The position numbers were made by a program, and so were the translations under genes. The notes beneath the pieces were generated by a model, which was not told the origin of the DNA, did not search any database, and saw only the letters and a list, made by a program, of their open reading frames with translations. Below are positions 18,156 to 27,987 of a stretch of DNA of 64,000 bases, piece after piece. Numbering within the stretch: position 1 is the first letter of the stretch; every line of letters begins with the position of its first letter. Origin of the DNA: Pacificibacter marinus (lineage in GTDB: Bacteria > Pseudomonadota > Alphaproteobacteria > Rhodobacterales > Rhodobacteraceae); NCBI RefSeq assembly GCF_018860665.1, contig NZ_JAHKPK010000060.1, forward strand, positions 76,940-140,939. The letters run 5' to 3'.

Positions 18156-20447
18156 ATGCCCGATCTTATGATTGAACTGTTCTCTGAGGAAATCCCCGCG
18201 CGGATGCAAAAACGCGCCGCTGAGGATTTGAAAAAACTGGTCACCAACGGACTTGTCGAAGCGGGGCTGACCTATGCCTCTGCTGGCGCTTTCGCCACGC
18301 CGCGCCGCTTGGCTTTGTCGGTTGAGGGTCTATTGGCTGAAAGCCCCACCACGGTCGAAGAGCGCAAAGGCCCACGGATTGACGCGCCCGAAAAAGCGCT
18401 TGCTGGTTTCTTGCGCGGCGCTGGTGTCGCCAAAGAAGACCTTGGCACGGTGGAAGAGAAAAAAGGCACATTCTATGTCGCCAAAATCACCAAGCAAGGC
18501 CGCGCCGCAGCCCCTATCATTGCCGAAGTGTTGGAAAAGGCGATCCGCAACTTCCCTTGGCCAAAATCCATGCGCTGGGGCTCAGGTTCGCTGAAATGGG
18601 TGCGTCCTTTGCACTCTATCATCTGTATCCTGTCCGCCGAGGATGGCTCAGACGTTGTGGAATTTGATATCGATGGCATCGCCTCTGGCCGCTCGACCCG
18701 TGGGCACCGCTTTATGGCGCCGGATGCTTTTGATGTGGTGTCTTTTGATGATTACTCCAGCAAACTCAAATCCGCTTTTGTGATGCTGGACGCCACCGAG
18801 CGCGCCGATCACATCTGGCATGACGCCACCAACCAAGCCTTTGCGCAGGGTTTGGATGTCGTTGAAGATGCTGGCCTTTTGGCCGAGGTCGCGGGGCTGG
18901 TCGAATGGCCTGTTGTGCTGATGGGCAACATCGGCGCGGATTTCTTGGACCTGCCACCAGAGGTGTTGCAGACCTCGATGAAAGAGCACCAAAAGTTCTT
19001 TTCCGTGCGCAATCCGAAAACAGGTCGTATTGAGAAATTCGTCACCGTTGCGAACCGTGAAACCGCTGATCAGGGTGCTACCATTCTGGCGGGCAACGAA
19101 AAGGTTCTGTCCGCCCGCTTGGCCGATGCGAAGTTTTTCTGGGACAATGACATCCGCACTGTGGAACGCGAGGGGCTGGAGGCCATGTCTGGTCCGCTTT
19201 CAAACGTGACTTTCCACAATAAACTTGGTTCTCAGGCGGAACGCATCGCGCGCATTGCAGCGCTCGCGCGTGAAATCGCGCCTATTGTGGGGGCGGATGC
19301 TGATGAGGCTGAATTGGCTGCGAAAGTCGCCAAGGCGGATTTGTCGTCTGAAATGGTCTATGAATTTCCCGAATTGCAAGGGATCATGGGGCGTTACTAC
19401 GCTGAAAAAGCGGGTCTTTCTGATGCAGTCGCTGACGCCTGCCGCGATCACTATTCGCCGCTCGGCCCATCAGATGACGTGCCAACAGACCCTGTATCCG
19501 TTGCTGTGGCCTTGGCCGATAAACTCGACACGCTGACAGGCTTCTGGGCGATTGATGAGAAGCCAACTGGGTCGAAAGACCCGTTCGCGCTGCGTCGCGC
19601 TGCTTTGGGTGTCTTGCGGTTGATTTTGACCAATGAGGCAAAGTGTTCTCTCGCCGATCTATTTAGAACTTTCTTCAATGCGCTTGCTGCCCAAAAGGGT
19701 AAAAAATTGTCTGCATTTTCCAAAATGATCAACCCTAACGATGAGAGTCAGTTTGTGTTCACTGACTTCTACAGCACGGATGATTACACTTTCATTGGCT
19801 CGCAAGCTGTAGAATTTGCTTTTGAGTCTGGCGATCTTTACTTCTCGAATTCATCCCGCCAACCAGGCGTTGGAGCATTGGAAGCCGAAGTGTATCAGGT
19901 TGTAGGTATCAATGAGTTGATTGCTGACCTCCTCTCCTTCTTCCACGACCGCCTGAAAGTCTTCCTCAAAGACGAAGGCATTCGTCACGATGTGATTGAC
20001 GCCTGTCTTGCAATGGACGGGGCGGATGACATCACTTTGCTGGTCAAACGTGCCCGCGCTTTGTCGCAGACGCTGGCCACAGAAGACGGTGCAAACCTGA
20101 TCCAAGGGTTCAAACGCGCCAATAACATTTTGACGCAGGCAGAAGATAAAGATGGCGTGGAATATTCCTACGGGCCCGACATCAAATTCGCCGAAGAAGA
20201 CGCGGAAAAAGCACTGTTCGCAGCCCTAGACACAGCCGAAGCCGCGATCAAACCTGCAATGGCGTCCGAGGACTTTGAGGGCGCAATGTCGGCCATGGCG
20301 GCGATGCGCGGGGCTGTAGATGCCTTTTTTGACGCGGTTCAGGTCAATTCTGACAATTCAGTGGTGCGCCGTAACCGTTTGAATCTGTTGGGACGCATTC
20401 GCGACATTTGTTTGTCGGTGGCCGATTTGACCAAACTCGACGGTTAA
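18156..20447 (+). CDS. glyS: Glycine--tRNA ligase beta subunit
   Basis: Beta subunit of glycyl-tRNA synthetase, needed for tRNA binding and activity with GlyQ. The 763-residue product has the usual N-terminal MIELFSEEIPARMQ, FPWPKSMRWG, MKEHQKFFSV, a KLGSQAERI segment and the C-terminal NSDNSVVRRNRLNLLGRI anticodon-binding end. It is longer than many alphaproteobacterial GlyS because of a segment at about 494-587 (19636-19915) that is visibly AT-richer and rich in Phe, Asn and Ser. The frame stays open through it, so the gene should be functional. AAAGGA lies eight bases before the ATG. Confidence 0.96.
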   Translation: MPDLMIELFSEEIPARMQKRAAEDLKKLVTNGLVEAGLTYASAGAFATPRRLALSVEGLLAESPTTVEERKGPRIDAPEKALAGFLRGAGVAKEDLGTVEEKKGTFYVAKITKQGRAAAPIIAEVLEKAIRNFPWPKSMRWGSGSLKWVRPLHSIICILSAEDGSDVVEFDIDGIASGRSTRGHRFMAPDAFDVVSFDDYSSKLKSAFVMLDATERADHIWHDATNQAFAQGLDVVEDAGLLAEVAGLVEWPVVLMGNIGADFLDLPPEVLQTSMKEHQKFFSVRNPKTGRIEKFVTVANRETADQGATILAGNEKVLSARLADAKFFWDNDIRTVEREGLEAMSGPLSNVTFHNKLGSQAERIARIAALAREIAPIVGADADEAELAAKVAKADLSSEMVYEFPELQGIMGRYYAEKAGLSDAVADACRDHYSPLGPSDDVPTDPVSVAVALADKLDTLTGFWAIDEKPTGSKDPFALRRAALGVLRLILTNEAKCSLADLFRTFFNALAAQKGKKLSAFSKMINPNDESQFVFTDFYSTDDYTFIGSQAVEFAFESGDLYFSNSSRQPGVGALEAEVYQVVGINELIADLLSFFHDRLKVFLKDEGIRHDVIDACLAMDGADDITLLVKRARALSQTLATEDGANLIQGFKRANNILTQAEDKDGVEYSYGPDIKFAEEDAEKALFAALDTAEAAIKPAMASEDFEGAMSAMAAMRGAVDAFFDAVQVNSDNSVVRRNRLNLLGRIRDICLSVADLTKLDG

Positions 20448-20534
20448 ACGTGTAAAATCAGCGCGGGGCGTCACGTTTTGATTGCGCCCCGCCGCTTTAG
20501 GCGCTTAATCTGTATCCTCAAAGGGAGCGCCGCA

Positions 20535-23099
20535 GTGCAGCAAAATAATGACAGTCTTGAGTATACCCGTATTCGCCGGGTGGCACCGATCGCCGTAAAC
20601 ACCCACGGCGGGCGGGCGAAATGTTTGCAACGCTTGGTGCGCCTAGATTTGCCAGTGCCTGAAACGGTGGCCTTGTCTTTCGATGCTGTGCGCAAACTGG
20701 CCGATGGGCATCCCCTTGATATTTCTGCGTTGCTCAAAACTTTTGGCGATGCGCCACTGCTGACTGTACGCCCGTCAAGCGAAGACCCCGATTGGGGCGG
20801 TCCCGGCGCGATGTTGAATGTGGGCATGAATGATCAACGTCACGCCGAATTGACCCAGACCCTCGGACCAGACACGGCAGACGCGTTATATTTGCGATTT
20901 GTGCAAGCCTACGCCATTCATATTGAACGTTTGGACCCTGAAGAGTTCGAAAATGACAGTGCGACGCCTGTAAGGCTGGCGTTGAAATCCGCGCTGGACG
21001 CATATGAAAATGAAACCGATGAACCGTTTCCGCAAGATGTCGAAACACAGCTGATCAAAGTGCTGCGCTCTATGGCGCGCGCATGGTCGGGCACCACCGC
21101 GCGTTTGTTGCGCCAAGCCAAGGGCGCACCTGCGGATGCAGGTTTGGGGCTGATCGTGCAGGCCATGTCATTTGGTGTGGGAGCCGATGAAAGTGGCGCT
21201 GGCGTTATTCAGTTGATTGACGAAGAAACCGGCGCGCCTTTGATCCGTGGTCGCTACAAGCGCCAAGCGATTGGCCGCAGCGCGCTGACGGATAAAACCG
21301 ACGTGATGTATCTGACGCACGACGCGCGCGGCCCATCGCTTGAGGTGGATTGCCCAGCGTTGTTCGAGCAGCTCACCACGATGACGCAACTGTGCCGTGT
21401 CAAATTGCGCGAAGAAATGCTGGTTGAGTTTATTATTGAAAACAACAAGTTGGTTATTTTGGACGCGGTACGCGTGCAGCGGTCCTCCCGCGCTGCGCTG
21501 CGCTCGGCTGTGCAATTGGCCGAAGATGGCATCATTCCCAAATCTGACGCTTTGCTGCGTATTCCACCGCGCTCACTGACGGAACTTTTGCACCCACAAG
21601 TTGATCCCACTGCGCCAAGGGTGGCTTTTGCCAAAGGGATCGCGGCCAGCCCAGGCGGCGCTGTGGGGCGTTTGGTGTTTTCATCAGCGGCTGCGCAAGT
21701 CTCGGAGGCGCGTGGCGAGGCGTGTATCTTGGTGCGGCGCGAAACGGCGCCCGAAGACATTCGCGGCATGCATTCGTCTGTTGGCGTGTTGACCGAACGG
21801 GGCGGCGTCACGTCCCATGCGGCGGTGATCGCGCGGGGCATGGGCGTGCCTTGCGTTGTTGGCGCGTCGATGACGATCAATTCGCGCAAAAAAACGATTA
21901 CGGGCGCAAACGGGCAGACCTTGAACGAGGGCGATATGATCACGCTCGACGGTTCGGCTGGCGAGGCTTTGATCGGCGAGACCAAAATGTTGCCGCCCTC
22001 GAAAGACTATTGGTATTTGCAATTGATGGAATGGGCCGACGCCATTCGTGACATCGATGTGCGCGCCAATGCCGACACGCCCGCAGACGCAGCTATGGCA
22101 CGCGATTTCAAGGCGCAGGGCATCGGGCTGTGCCGCACAGAGCACATGTTTTTCGAAGGTGACCGTTTGACGGTGATGCGCGAGATGATTTTCGCCGCCA
22201 CCCATGAGGATCGCCAAGAAGCGATCTCGCGGCTGTTGCCGATGCAGCGCTCTGATTTTATCGAGCTGTTTCGCATCATGCAGGGGCAGCCTGTGTGTAT
22301 ACGTTTGCTTGATCCGCCATTGCATGAATTTTTACCATCGGACAGGGCAGGGGCCAAGGAATTGGCCGAGGCATTGGATTTGCCCCTCTCTGACGTGACG
22401 CGCCGGATCGAGTGGCTGTCCGAGTTCAACCCGATGCTGGGGATGCGCGGCGTGCGGTTGGGGATCACGTTCCCCGAGATCTATGAGATGCAAGCGCGCG
22501 CGATTTTCGAGGCAACGATCGAGGCCTCTAAACTGGGTGCCCCTGTCGTACCTGAGGTGATGATCCCTCTGGTGTCGGCGATGCGCGAAGTTGAGTTGGT
22601 CAAGACTTTGGTTGACGGTGTCGCGGCCGCTGTGCGCAACGAAAAGGGCGCAGAGTTCACCTATCGCCTTGGGGTGATGGTTGAAACGCCGCGCGCGGCA
22701 TTGCGCGCCCATGAGATTGCCCAGCACGCGGCTTTTCTGTCATTTGGGACAAACGATCTGACACAGATGGCTTACGGTTTGTCGCGCGATGACGCGGGAC
22801 GATTTATGAACGCTTATGTTCAGCAAGGCGTGTTCCCCGAAGACCCGTTTCACACGCTTGATGTCGATGGAGTCGGCGAGCTGTTGACGATTGGGGCGGC
22901 GCGTGGGCGTAAGGCCTCACCCAAGATCGTCTTATCGGTTTGTGGCGAACATGGGGGCAACCCCGAATCTATCGCCTTTTGTCGGGCTGCGGGATTCGAT
23001 TATGTGTCCTGTTCCCCCTTCCGCGTCCCTGTGGCTCGCTTGGCCGCGGCACAATTGGTCGCAGCAGAGGCAAAGGCGACGAATTTATCACGCAAGTAG
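20535..23099 (+). CDS. ppdK: Pyruvate, phosphate dikinase (PEP-utilising enzyme)
   Basis: Interconverts pyruvate + ATP + Pi and phosphoenolpyruvate + AMP + PPi in the cytosol. The 854-residue protein has an ATP-grasp N-terminus (TVRPSSEDPDWGGPGAM), the swivelling phosphohistidine domain with H428 in GGVTSHAAVIARGMG, and the PEP/pyruvate barrel with the catalytic C803 in SVCGEHGGNPES. FGTNDLTQMAYGLSRDDAGRF confirms the family. The start is GTG at 20535, preceded by AAGGGA eight bases upstream; an earlier ATG has no site. The RPSSED motif differs from the common PPDK form, so a relation to PEP synthase is possible. It follows glyS by 87 bases. Confidence 0.88.
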   Translation: MQQNNDSLEYTRIRRVAPIAVNTHGGRAKCLQRLVRLDLPVPETVALSFDAVRKLADGHPLDISALLKTFGDAPLLTVRPSSEDPDWGGPGAMLNVGMNDQRHAELTQTLGPDTADALYLRFVQAYAIHIERLDPEEFENDSATPVRLALKSALDAYENETDEPFPQDVETQLIKVLRSMARAWSGTTARLLRQAKGAPADAGLGLIVQAMSFGVGADESGAGVIQLIDEETGAPLIRGRYKRQAIGRSALTDKTDVMYLTHDARGPSLEVDCPALFEQLTTMTQLCRVKLREEMLVEFIIENNKLVILDAVRVQRSSRAALRSAVQLAEDGIIPKSDALLRIPPRSLTELLHPQVDPTAPRVAFAKGIAASPGGAVGRLVFSSAAAQVSEARGEACILVRRETAPEDIRGMHSSVGVLTERGGVTSHAAVIARGMGVPCVVGASMTINSRKKTITGANGQTLNEGDMITLDGSAGEALIGETKMLPPSKDYWYLQLMEWADAIRDIDVRANADTPADAAMARDFKAQGIGLCRTEHMFFEGDRLTVMREMIFAATHEDRQEAISRLLPMQRSDFIELFRIMQGQPVCIRLLDPPLHEFLPSDRAGAKELAEALDLPLSDVTRRIEWLSEFNPMLGMRGVRLGITFPEIYEMQARAIFEATIEASKLGAPVVPEVMIPLVSAMREVELVKTLVDGVAAAVRNEKGAEFTYRLGVMVETPRAALRAHEIAQHAAFLSFGTNDLTQMAYGLSRDDAGRFMNAYVQQGVFPEDPFHTLDVDGVGELLTIGAARGRKASPKIVLSVCGEHGGNPESIAFCRAAGFDYVSCSPFRVPVARLAAAQLVAAEAKATNLSRK

Positions 23100-23119
23100 T
23101 TGATTTTATACCGAAATGA

Positions 23120-23141
23120 TGCGCTTTCGCGCAAAATTTTT
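23120..23141 (+). terminator. Weak terminator after ppdK
   Basis: TGCGC (23120-23124) and GCGCA (23129-23133) form a short stem with a TTTC loop, followed by AAATTTTT. It lies 21 bases past the ppdK stop. The stem is short, so efficiency is uncertain. Confidence 0.4.
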
Positions 23142-23274
23142 GCAGTGAAAATCGCGACATTTAGGCCGTTCTGCGCTTGCGCAGGGGCGCTTGGGTGGAC
23201 CTTTGTTTATATTTAGCCTATGTCAGCGTCCGAAATACCGCGCTCTTGCTGCTTTTGTGAGCGCCTATGGAAAG

Positions 23275-23967
23275 ATGATGACTTTGAAAATGACGCTCAG
23301 AACCCTTGCCCTAAATGCTCTTATTGGGGCGGCTGCTTTGCCCTTTGGGGCACAGGCAGACGTCACTTTGAGCACTTCCAACGATCCAAACGCCTTTCTT
23401 GGCGCTCAGGTGTCTCAGCTTTTGAGCCATGAACGCGATTCCGTTATGGCCATCGAAACCGACACCGTCGCGCAGGTCTTGGCGAATTTTAAACCCACGG
23501 CCAAACCAATGGCACCGGTGCAGGTTGAATACACAGGCGCGTTTTTGGCAGAGCAACCGGCGGCAAGCGGCGGTGAGAATTGGGAATGTTTGACGCAGGC
23601 TTTGTATTTTGAAGCGCGTGGCGAAAGTGTCAAAGGACAGTTCGCCGTGGCAGAAGTGATCCTAAACCGCGCCTCTTCTTCGCAGTTTCCGGATTCCGTT
23701 TGCGAGGTGGTCAATCAAGGGACAGGCAAAAAGTATCAATGTCAGTTCACATACACCTGTGATGGGCGTGCAGAAGTGATCAACGAGAAAAAATCTTGGA
23801 CCCGTCTTGGTAAAATTGCGCGTTTGATGCTTGATGGTGCGCCGCGTCGTCTAACGGATGGGGCCACGCATTATCATACGAAAGCGGTCAACCCACGCTG
23901 GGCGCGCGCTTTCCCGCGGACGGCGTCGATTGGCGTGCATTATTTCTACAGAATGCCGCGCGCTTAA
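23275..23967 (+). CDS. Cell wall hydrolase, SleB family
   Basis: A 230-residue exported protein. The signal peptide (about 1-27, ending FGAQA) precedes a low-complexity region. The SleB-type (PF07486) catalytic domain fills the C-terminal half: ENWECLTQALYFEARGES, then FAVAEVILNR, YQCQFTYTCDGRAE and GATHYHTKAVNPRWA. The glutamate in FEARGE is the expected catalytic residue. Members cleave peptidoglycan glycan strands. Two adjacent ATG codons (23275, 23278) are possible starts; longer extension is not supported. It stands alone between ppdK and folB, with a terminator behind it. Confidence 0.88.
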   Translation: MMTLKMTLRTLALNALIGAAALPFGAQADVTLSTSNDPNAFLGAQVSQLLSHERDSVMAIETDTVAQVLANFKPTAKPMAPVQVEYTGAFLAEQPAASGGENWECLTQALYFEARGESVKGQFAVAEVILNRASSSQFPDSVCEVVNQGTGKKYQCQFTYTCDGRAEVINEKKSWTRLGKIARLMLDGAPRRLTDGATHYHTKAVNPRWARAFPRTASIGVHYFYRMPRA

Positions 23968-23992
23968 TTTTTGATCTATGACTGCGTTTTTT

Positions 23993-24016
23993 CCCCGCCT
24001 ATCTTGGCGGGGTTTT
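23993..24016 (+). terminator. Intrinsic terminator after the cell wall hydrolase
   Basis: CCCCGCC (23993-23999) pairs with GGCGGGG (24006-24012) around TATCTT and is followed by TTTTGC. It lies 26 bases past the stop. Confidence 0.8.
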
Positions 24017-24113
24017 GCATTTTTGGGATATAATGGGCTTGGAGCAAGCGACCAAACCCGATAGCAAGGCGCCAAAGATAGCGCGCCCTTTGCGCCCAAC
24101 CAGAGCAGTCTTG

Positions 24114-25034
24114 ATGTCCGATATACACCTCGCTTTTGACCACCCTGAATCGCGCGCAGCAGCCATGGCTGGCGACGCGCCGATGGACCGTATTTCGTTG
24201 CGCGACTTTGTGGTCGAGGTTGAAATAGGCGCCTTTCAGGCCGAGCGCGGTGTTTTGCAACGGGTGAGCTTTAATATCGTTGTGGAATTGGCCCCTGTGA
24301 CAGGGCCTATTGATGATGATGTGGACCGTATTTTGTCCTACGATGCGCTGACTGAAGCAATCCAATTCGAATTGGCCGCAGAGCGGTTAAACCTGTTGGA
24401 AACATTGGCCGAACGGATTGCAACGCGTATTTTGGCCGAACCGCGTGCCTTTAGGGTGTTTGTGCGCATCGAAAAGCTGGACCGTGGTCCCGGCGCTTTG
24501 GGCGTCGAAATTGTGCGTTCGGATGACCAAGCGGATAATCTTGCGACCCCTATCGATGCGCCTGTACCGCATCCCGTGATCGTATATTTGGGTGCGCAGG
24601 CGCTTGCTTCATCGCAATTACCAATGTGGATCGACGCGCTGGCCGTATTCGATCAGCCGGTGATCATTGCGGTTGGTCTGCCCGATGGGGCTTGGCCGCA
24701 TGCCGCAACAAAACTGACCCAAAGGCGGATCGATCTGTTGGCGATCGAGCAGAATGCATGGACCTTGGCCGCGCGTGACCCGCGTTGTGTGGTACGGGCC
24801 TCGCGCACCGAACTGGACTGGGCGATGAAGCACGATCAACTGTCGGTTTGGGCCCCTTCCAAAATGGTGCTGGATGCCGTTGACGGACCAAAGGGGACTG
24901 CGATTGAAATGGCCGCTTGGTTGGGGTCGGAATTGAGCGCGACAGAGCTGTTGATCATGGGCGAAGAGTTGCCACAGGGCTGTAACATACCGATACGCGC
25001 CCTTGACGTTGATGGTCCTGTTGCCCTCATCTGA
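24114..25034 (+). CDS. folB: Dihydroneopterin aldolase with C-terminal extension
   Basis: FolB cleaves 7,8-dihydroneopterin to 6-hydroxymethyl-dihydropterin and glycolaldehyde in folate synthesis. Residues about 24-136 are the FolB domain: DRISLRDFVVEVEIGAFQAE, the SYDAL segment, NLLETLAERIATRIL and the RIEKLDRGP end. A second part of about 165 residues (140-306) with no family I can name follows. It has an alternating alpha/beta look (HPVIVYLG..., PVIIAVGLPDG, ATELLIMGEELPQG). FolB is normally near 120 residues, so this is a fusion or an added module. The start at MSDIHLAFD is preferred but earlier ATGs exist. folP follows after 18 bases. Confidence 0.85.
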   Translation: MSDIHLAFDHPESRAAAMAGDAPMDRISLRDFVVEVEIGAFQAERGVLQRVSFNIVVELAPVTGPIDDDVDRILSYDALTEAIQFELAAERLNLLETLAERIATRILAEPRAFRVFVRIEKLDRGPGALGVEIVRSDDQADNLATPIDAPVPHPVIVYLGAQALASSQLPMWIDALAVFDQPVIIAVGLPDGAWPHAATKLTQRRIDLLAIEQNAWTLAARDPRCVVRASRTELDWAMKHDQLSVWAPSKMVLDAVDGPKGTAIEMAAWLGSELSATELLIMGEELPQGCNIPIRALDVDGPVALI

Positions 25035-25052
25035 GGGACACGAGGAGCCTTA

Positions 25053-26081
25053 ATGTCCGAGCCAATTTATCACCGCCCTTTGATTCAACACGGGCGCACA
25101 CGTCCCGACACAGCAGTGACTTTGGCCGGTGGGCCTTTGTGGTTCACCCATGTCGAAATTCTTTCGCGCGTTGCGACCCCTCGCATCATGGCTGCGATAG
25201 ATATTCCGCATGAGGTCTTAGATCGCTTAACCAAGCCGCGTGTCGATATTGCAGGTCTTGATATGGGGCGGGTCAATCTGATGGGCATTCTCAATGTGAC
25301 GCCCGATAGTTTTTCGGATGGCGGCAAGTTCGAGCGCGCTGATGCAGCGATTGAGCATGCGCTTGCGATGATAGGGGCTGGAGCGGATATTCTGGACATT
25401 GGCGGGGAAAGTACGCGACCGGGGGCGGCCTATGTTGCCCCCAAAGACGAAATTGCCCGTACAGCCCCTGTGATTGCCGCCCTGCGCCAAGCCTGCACTG
25501 TGCCGATCTCTATCGATACGCGCAAAGCGGATGTGGCAGCAGCGGCACTTAATGCTGGGGCCACTCTGGTCAATGATGTCTATGCCTTTACGCATGATCC
25601 CGATTTGGCCAACGTGACCGCAGTTGCGGGCGCGCCTGTGTGTTTGATGCATGCTCAGGGCGACCCTGAGGTGATGCAAGACAATCCAAATTATTCGGAC
25701 GTGATATTGGATGTCTATGATTTCTTAAATGACCGCATTGAGGTCGCCGTGAGTGCAGGCATTGCACGCGATCAGATCATGATCGACCCCGGTATTGGGT
25801 TTGGCAAAACGATTGATCACAATTTACAAATTATGAACCGTATTTCGCTATTTCACAGTCTTGGCTGTCCGATCTTACTTGGGGCCTCGCGCAAGCGATT
25901 CATCGGCACCATCGGCAAGGAACCCAAGGCTGACGAGCGCCTTGGCGGGTCCATCGCGGTGGCTTTGGCCGGAGCCGCGCAGGGCGTGCAAATCATTCGT
26001 GTTCATGACATAAAACAAACAAAACAAGCGCTTGATCTTTGGCAAGCGGTGAGTAGTGGAGAGTACCGAGATGTCCCGTAA
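25053..26081 (+). CDS. folP: Dihydropteroate synthase
   Basis: FolP condenses hydroxymethyl-dihydropterin pyrophosphate with p-aminobenzoate; it is the sulfonamide target. The 342-residue TIM-barrel protein has [15 protein letters not shown] and [15 protein letters not shown] (pterin and pAB sites), [37 protein letters not shown] and [11 protein letters not shown]. An N-terminal extension of about 70 residues precedes the barrel. GAGGAG lies five bases before the ATG. It overlaps glmM by 11 bases, giving a folB-folP-glmM unit. Confidence 0.96.
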   Translation: MSEPIYHRPLIQHGRTRPDTAVTLAGGPLWFTHVEILSRVATPRIMAAIDIPHEVLDRLTKPRVDIAGLDMGRVNLMGILNVTPDSFSDGGKFERADAAIEHALAMIGAGADILDIGGESTRPGAAYVAPKDEIARTAPVIAALRQACTVPISIDTRKADVAAAALNAGATLVNDVYAFTHDPDLANVTAVAGAPVCLMHAQGDPEVMQDNPNYSDVILDVYDFLNDRIEVAVSAGIARDQIMIDPGIGFGKTIDHNLQIMNRISLFHSLGCPILLGASRKRFIGTIGKEPKADERLGGSIAVALAGAAQGVQIIRVHDIKQTKQALDLWQAVSSGEYRDVP

Positions 26082-27417
26082 GTTTTTTGGCACCGATGGT
26101 GTGCGTGGTCGCGCTAATTCAAACCCGATGACCGCTGAAATGGCGTTGAAACTTGGGGCCGCTGCGGGGCGGTATTTTCGCCGTGATGGCGGTGGTGCGC
26201 ACCGCGTGATCATCGGCAAAGACACGCGATTGTCGGGCTATATGTTCGAGACAGCGATGACCGCTGGATTTACCTCTACGGGGATGAATGTGTTCTTGCT
26301 TGGCCCCGTACCGACGCCCGCTGTTGGAATGATGACCACCTCGATGCGTGCCGATGTCGGTGTGATGATTTCCGCCTCGCACAATCCAGCAGAAGACAAC
26401 GGAATCAAGTTCTTTGGCCCCGATGGGTTTAAACTGTCTGATGAGGCTGAAATGGAAATCGAGCGCTTGTTGATGACAGATATTGAGCCTGCTCAGGCCA
26501 AAAATATCGGGCGGGCCAAACGGGTTGATGATGCACGGTTTCGCTATAACGAACGGATCAAAAGCACTCTGCCGCGTGGTATGACCCTGTCTGGGCTTAA
26601 AGTTGTGGTCGATTGCGCCAATGGGGCTGCGTATAAAACCGCGCCAGAAGTGCTGTGGGAACTTGGTGCAGATGTGATCCCTGTGGGCACCGCGCCCAAT
26701 GGTCATAATATCAACGACAATTGCGGATCGACATCGCCGCAAACAGCCGCCGAAACCGTGATCGCCCATGGCGCTGATATGGGCATTTGCCTTGATGGTG
26801 ATGCGGATCGCGTGATGATTTTGGATGAAAACGGCCAGATCGCGGATGGCGATCAATTGATGGCGCTTTTGGCAAAAAGCTGGGCCGATCAGGGCAAGCT
26901 GCAAGGGGGCGCTTTGGTGGCCACTGTGATGTCCAACTTGGGACTTGAGCGATACTTGCAGGACCAAGGACTGCGTTTGGAGCGCACAGCTGTGGGCGAC
27001 CGCTATGTGGTCGAGCGGATGCGCCAAGGGGGATTCAACTTGGGGGGCGAGCAATCAGGTCACATCGTGATGACAGATTACGCCACCACCGGTGACGGTC
27101 TATTGGCGGGGCTGCAATTCTTGGCCGCTATGATCGAGACGGGTAAAAAAGCGTCCGAACTATCCAAAACCTTTGAGACCGTGCCGCAATTGTTGAAAAA
27201 CGTGCGCTATGCAACAGGGCAAACGCCACTTGATAACGATGGAGTCAAACGCGCGATTGCCGATGCCGAGGTCAAGCTCATGGGTAATGGTCGCCTGTTG
27301 ATCCGCAAATCTGGCACAGAACCTTTGATCCGCGTGATGGCGGAAAGCCTGTCCGAGGCAACGCTGAACGCGGCAGTCGACAGTGTCGTGGCCGCCGTTG
27401 AAAGCGCCACCCGGTAA
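26071..27417 (+). CDS. glmM: Phosphoglucosamine mutase
   Basis: GlmM converts glucosamine-6-phosphate to glucosamine-1-phosphate, between GlmS and GlmU, on the way to UDP-GlcNAc. The 448-residue phosphohexomutase has [12 protein letters not shown] at the N-terminus, the phosphoserine S103 in [11 protein letters not shown], the metal loop [16 protein letters not shown] (sugar-binding) and the C-terminal [12 protein letters not shown] phosphate loop. The start at [10 protein letters not shown] lies inside the folP 3' end. Coupling to folP is a common arrangement in proteobacteria. glmU and glmS lie about 27 kb away. Confidence 0.97.
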   Translation: MSRKFFGTDGVRGRANSNPMTAEMALKLGAAAGRYFRRDGGGAHRVIIGKDTRLSGYMFETAMTAGFTSTGMNVFLLGPVPTPAVGMMTTSMRADVGVMISASHNPAEDNGIKFFGPDGFKLSDEAEMEIERLLMTDIEPAQAKNIGRAKRVDDARFRYNERIKSTLPRGMTLSGLKVVVDCANGAAYKTAPEVLWELGADVIPVGTAPNGHNINDNCGSTSPQTAAETVIAHGADMGICLDGDADRVMILDENGQIADGDQLMALLAKSWADQGKLQGGALVATVMSNLGLERYLQDQGLRLERTAVGDRYVVERMRQGGFNLGGEQSGHIVMTDYATTGDGLLAGLQFLAAMIETGKKASELSKTFETVPQLLKNVRYATGQTPLDNDGVKRAIADAEVKLMGNGRLLIRKSGTEPLIRVMAESLSEATLNAAVDSVVAAVESATR

Positions 27418-27440
27418 AAACGTGTTGTTTGAAGCGCAAA

Positions 27441-27468
27441 AGCCCCTGAGTGTCACAGCTCAGGGGCT
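27441..27468. terminator. Bidirectional-looking hairpin between glmM and the next gene
   Basis: AGCCCCTGAG (27441-27450) and CTCAGGGGCT (27459-27468) form a perfect 10-bp stem with an 8-base loop, 23 bases past glmM. The T tract on the plus strand is weak (GTGCTGTTT); on the minus strand TTTTGCG follows. It probably serves both converging genes. Confidence 0.7.
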
Positions 27469-27499
27469 GTGCTGTTTCGAGGCTGCTGCCGCTCAGCGG

Positions 27500-27871
27500 C
27501 TATTGTCCTGCAGAGTAGGGCGAGACCGCCATCACGGAAATCGCGTTGAGCAGGGTCCAGACCAAGGCCGTAATCTTGATGCCTTTGCCGCTATCGCCCT
27601 TTGGCTTGGCAAGCCAAACCGCGCGGGCGACGGCCAAGAGGTACAGGCCAAACATCACAAAGGCTGGCGCGATCAGGCCGTAAAAAAACGGCACAAACAG
27701 CATCACGATGACGATGGGCAAAAACAGCAATCCTGCCAAATAATTGCCAGCCCAGAATGTGTCGCCTAAGCCTTCGCGCCCTTGCAACAGGCTTTTCCAA
27801 AACGCCCATGTAAACATCCGCGCACGATCGGCGTTGATTTGGGCAAGCTCTTGGTCTGTTGGGTTTGTCAT
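27500..27871 (-). CDS. Small integral membrane protein, unknown
   Basis: A 123-residue protein. The N-terminal 35 residues are soluble (MTNPTDQELAQINADR...WKSLLQGREGLGDTFW), followed by two to three hydrophobic helices (about 43-68, 68-86 and 98-116) with a short Lys-rich loop (AKPKGDSGKG) between the last two. The GREGLGDTFWAGNYLAG stretch looks like the entry to a membrane segment seen in other small Rhodobacterales proteins, but I cannot name a family. It converges on glmM. Confidence 0.7.
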   Translation of the reverse strand: MTNPTDQELAQINADRARMFTWAFWKSLLQGREGLGDTFWAGNYLAGLLFLPIVIVMLFVPFFYGLIAPAFVMFGLYLLAVARAVWLAKPKGDSGKGIKITALVWTLLNAISVMAVSPYSAGQ

Positions 27872-27987
27872 CGGGCGATCCTTTGCAGCGTTGCGCCACT
27901 TTGATCAGGTCTGCGCGTTTGAGGCAAGATGGATCAGGTGCACGCGGTGTCGCGGGCGGACTTCATAAGATCGATGTATTTGATCGG

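Noticed and set aside
26119-27054. A 311-codon open frame antisense to glmM
   Set aside because: Overlaps a gene with every catalytic motif of GlmM; product is His/Arg-rich low-complexity typical of a reverse-strand reading.
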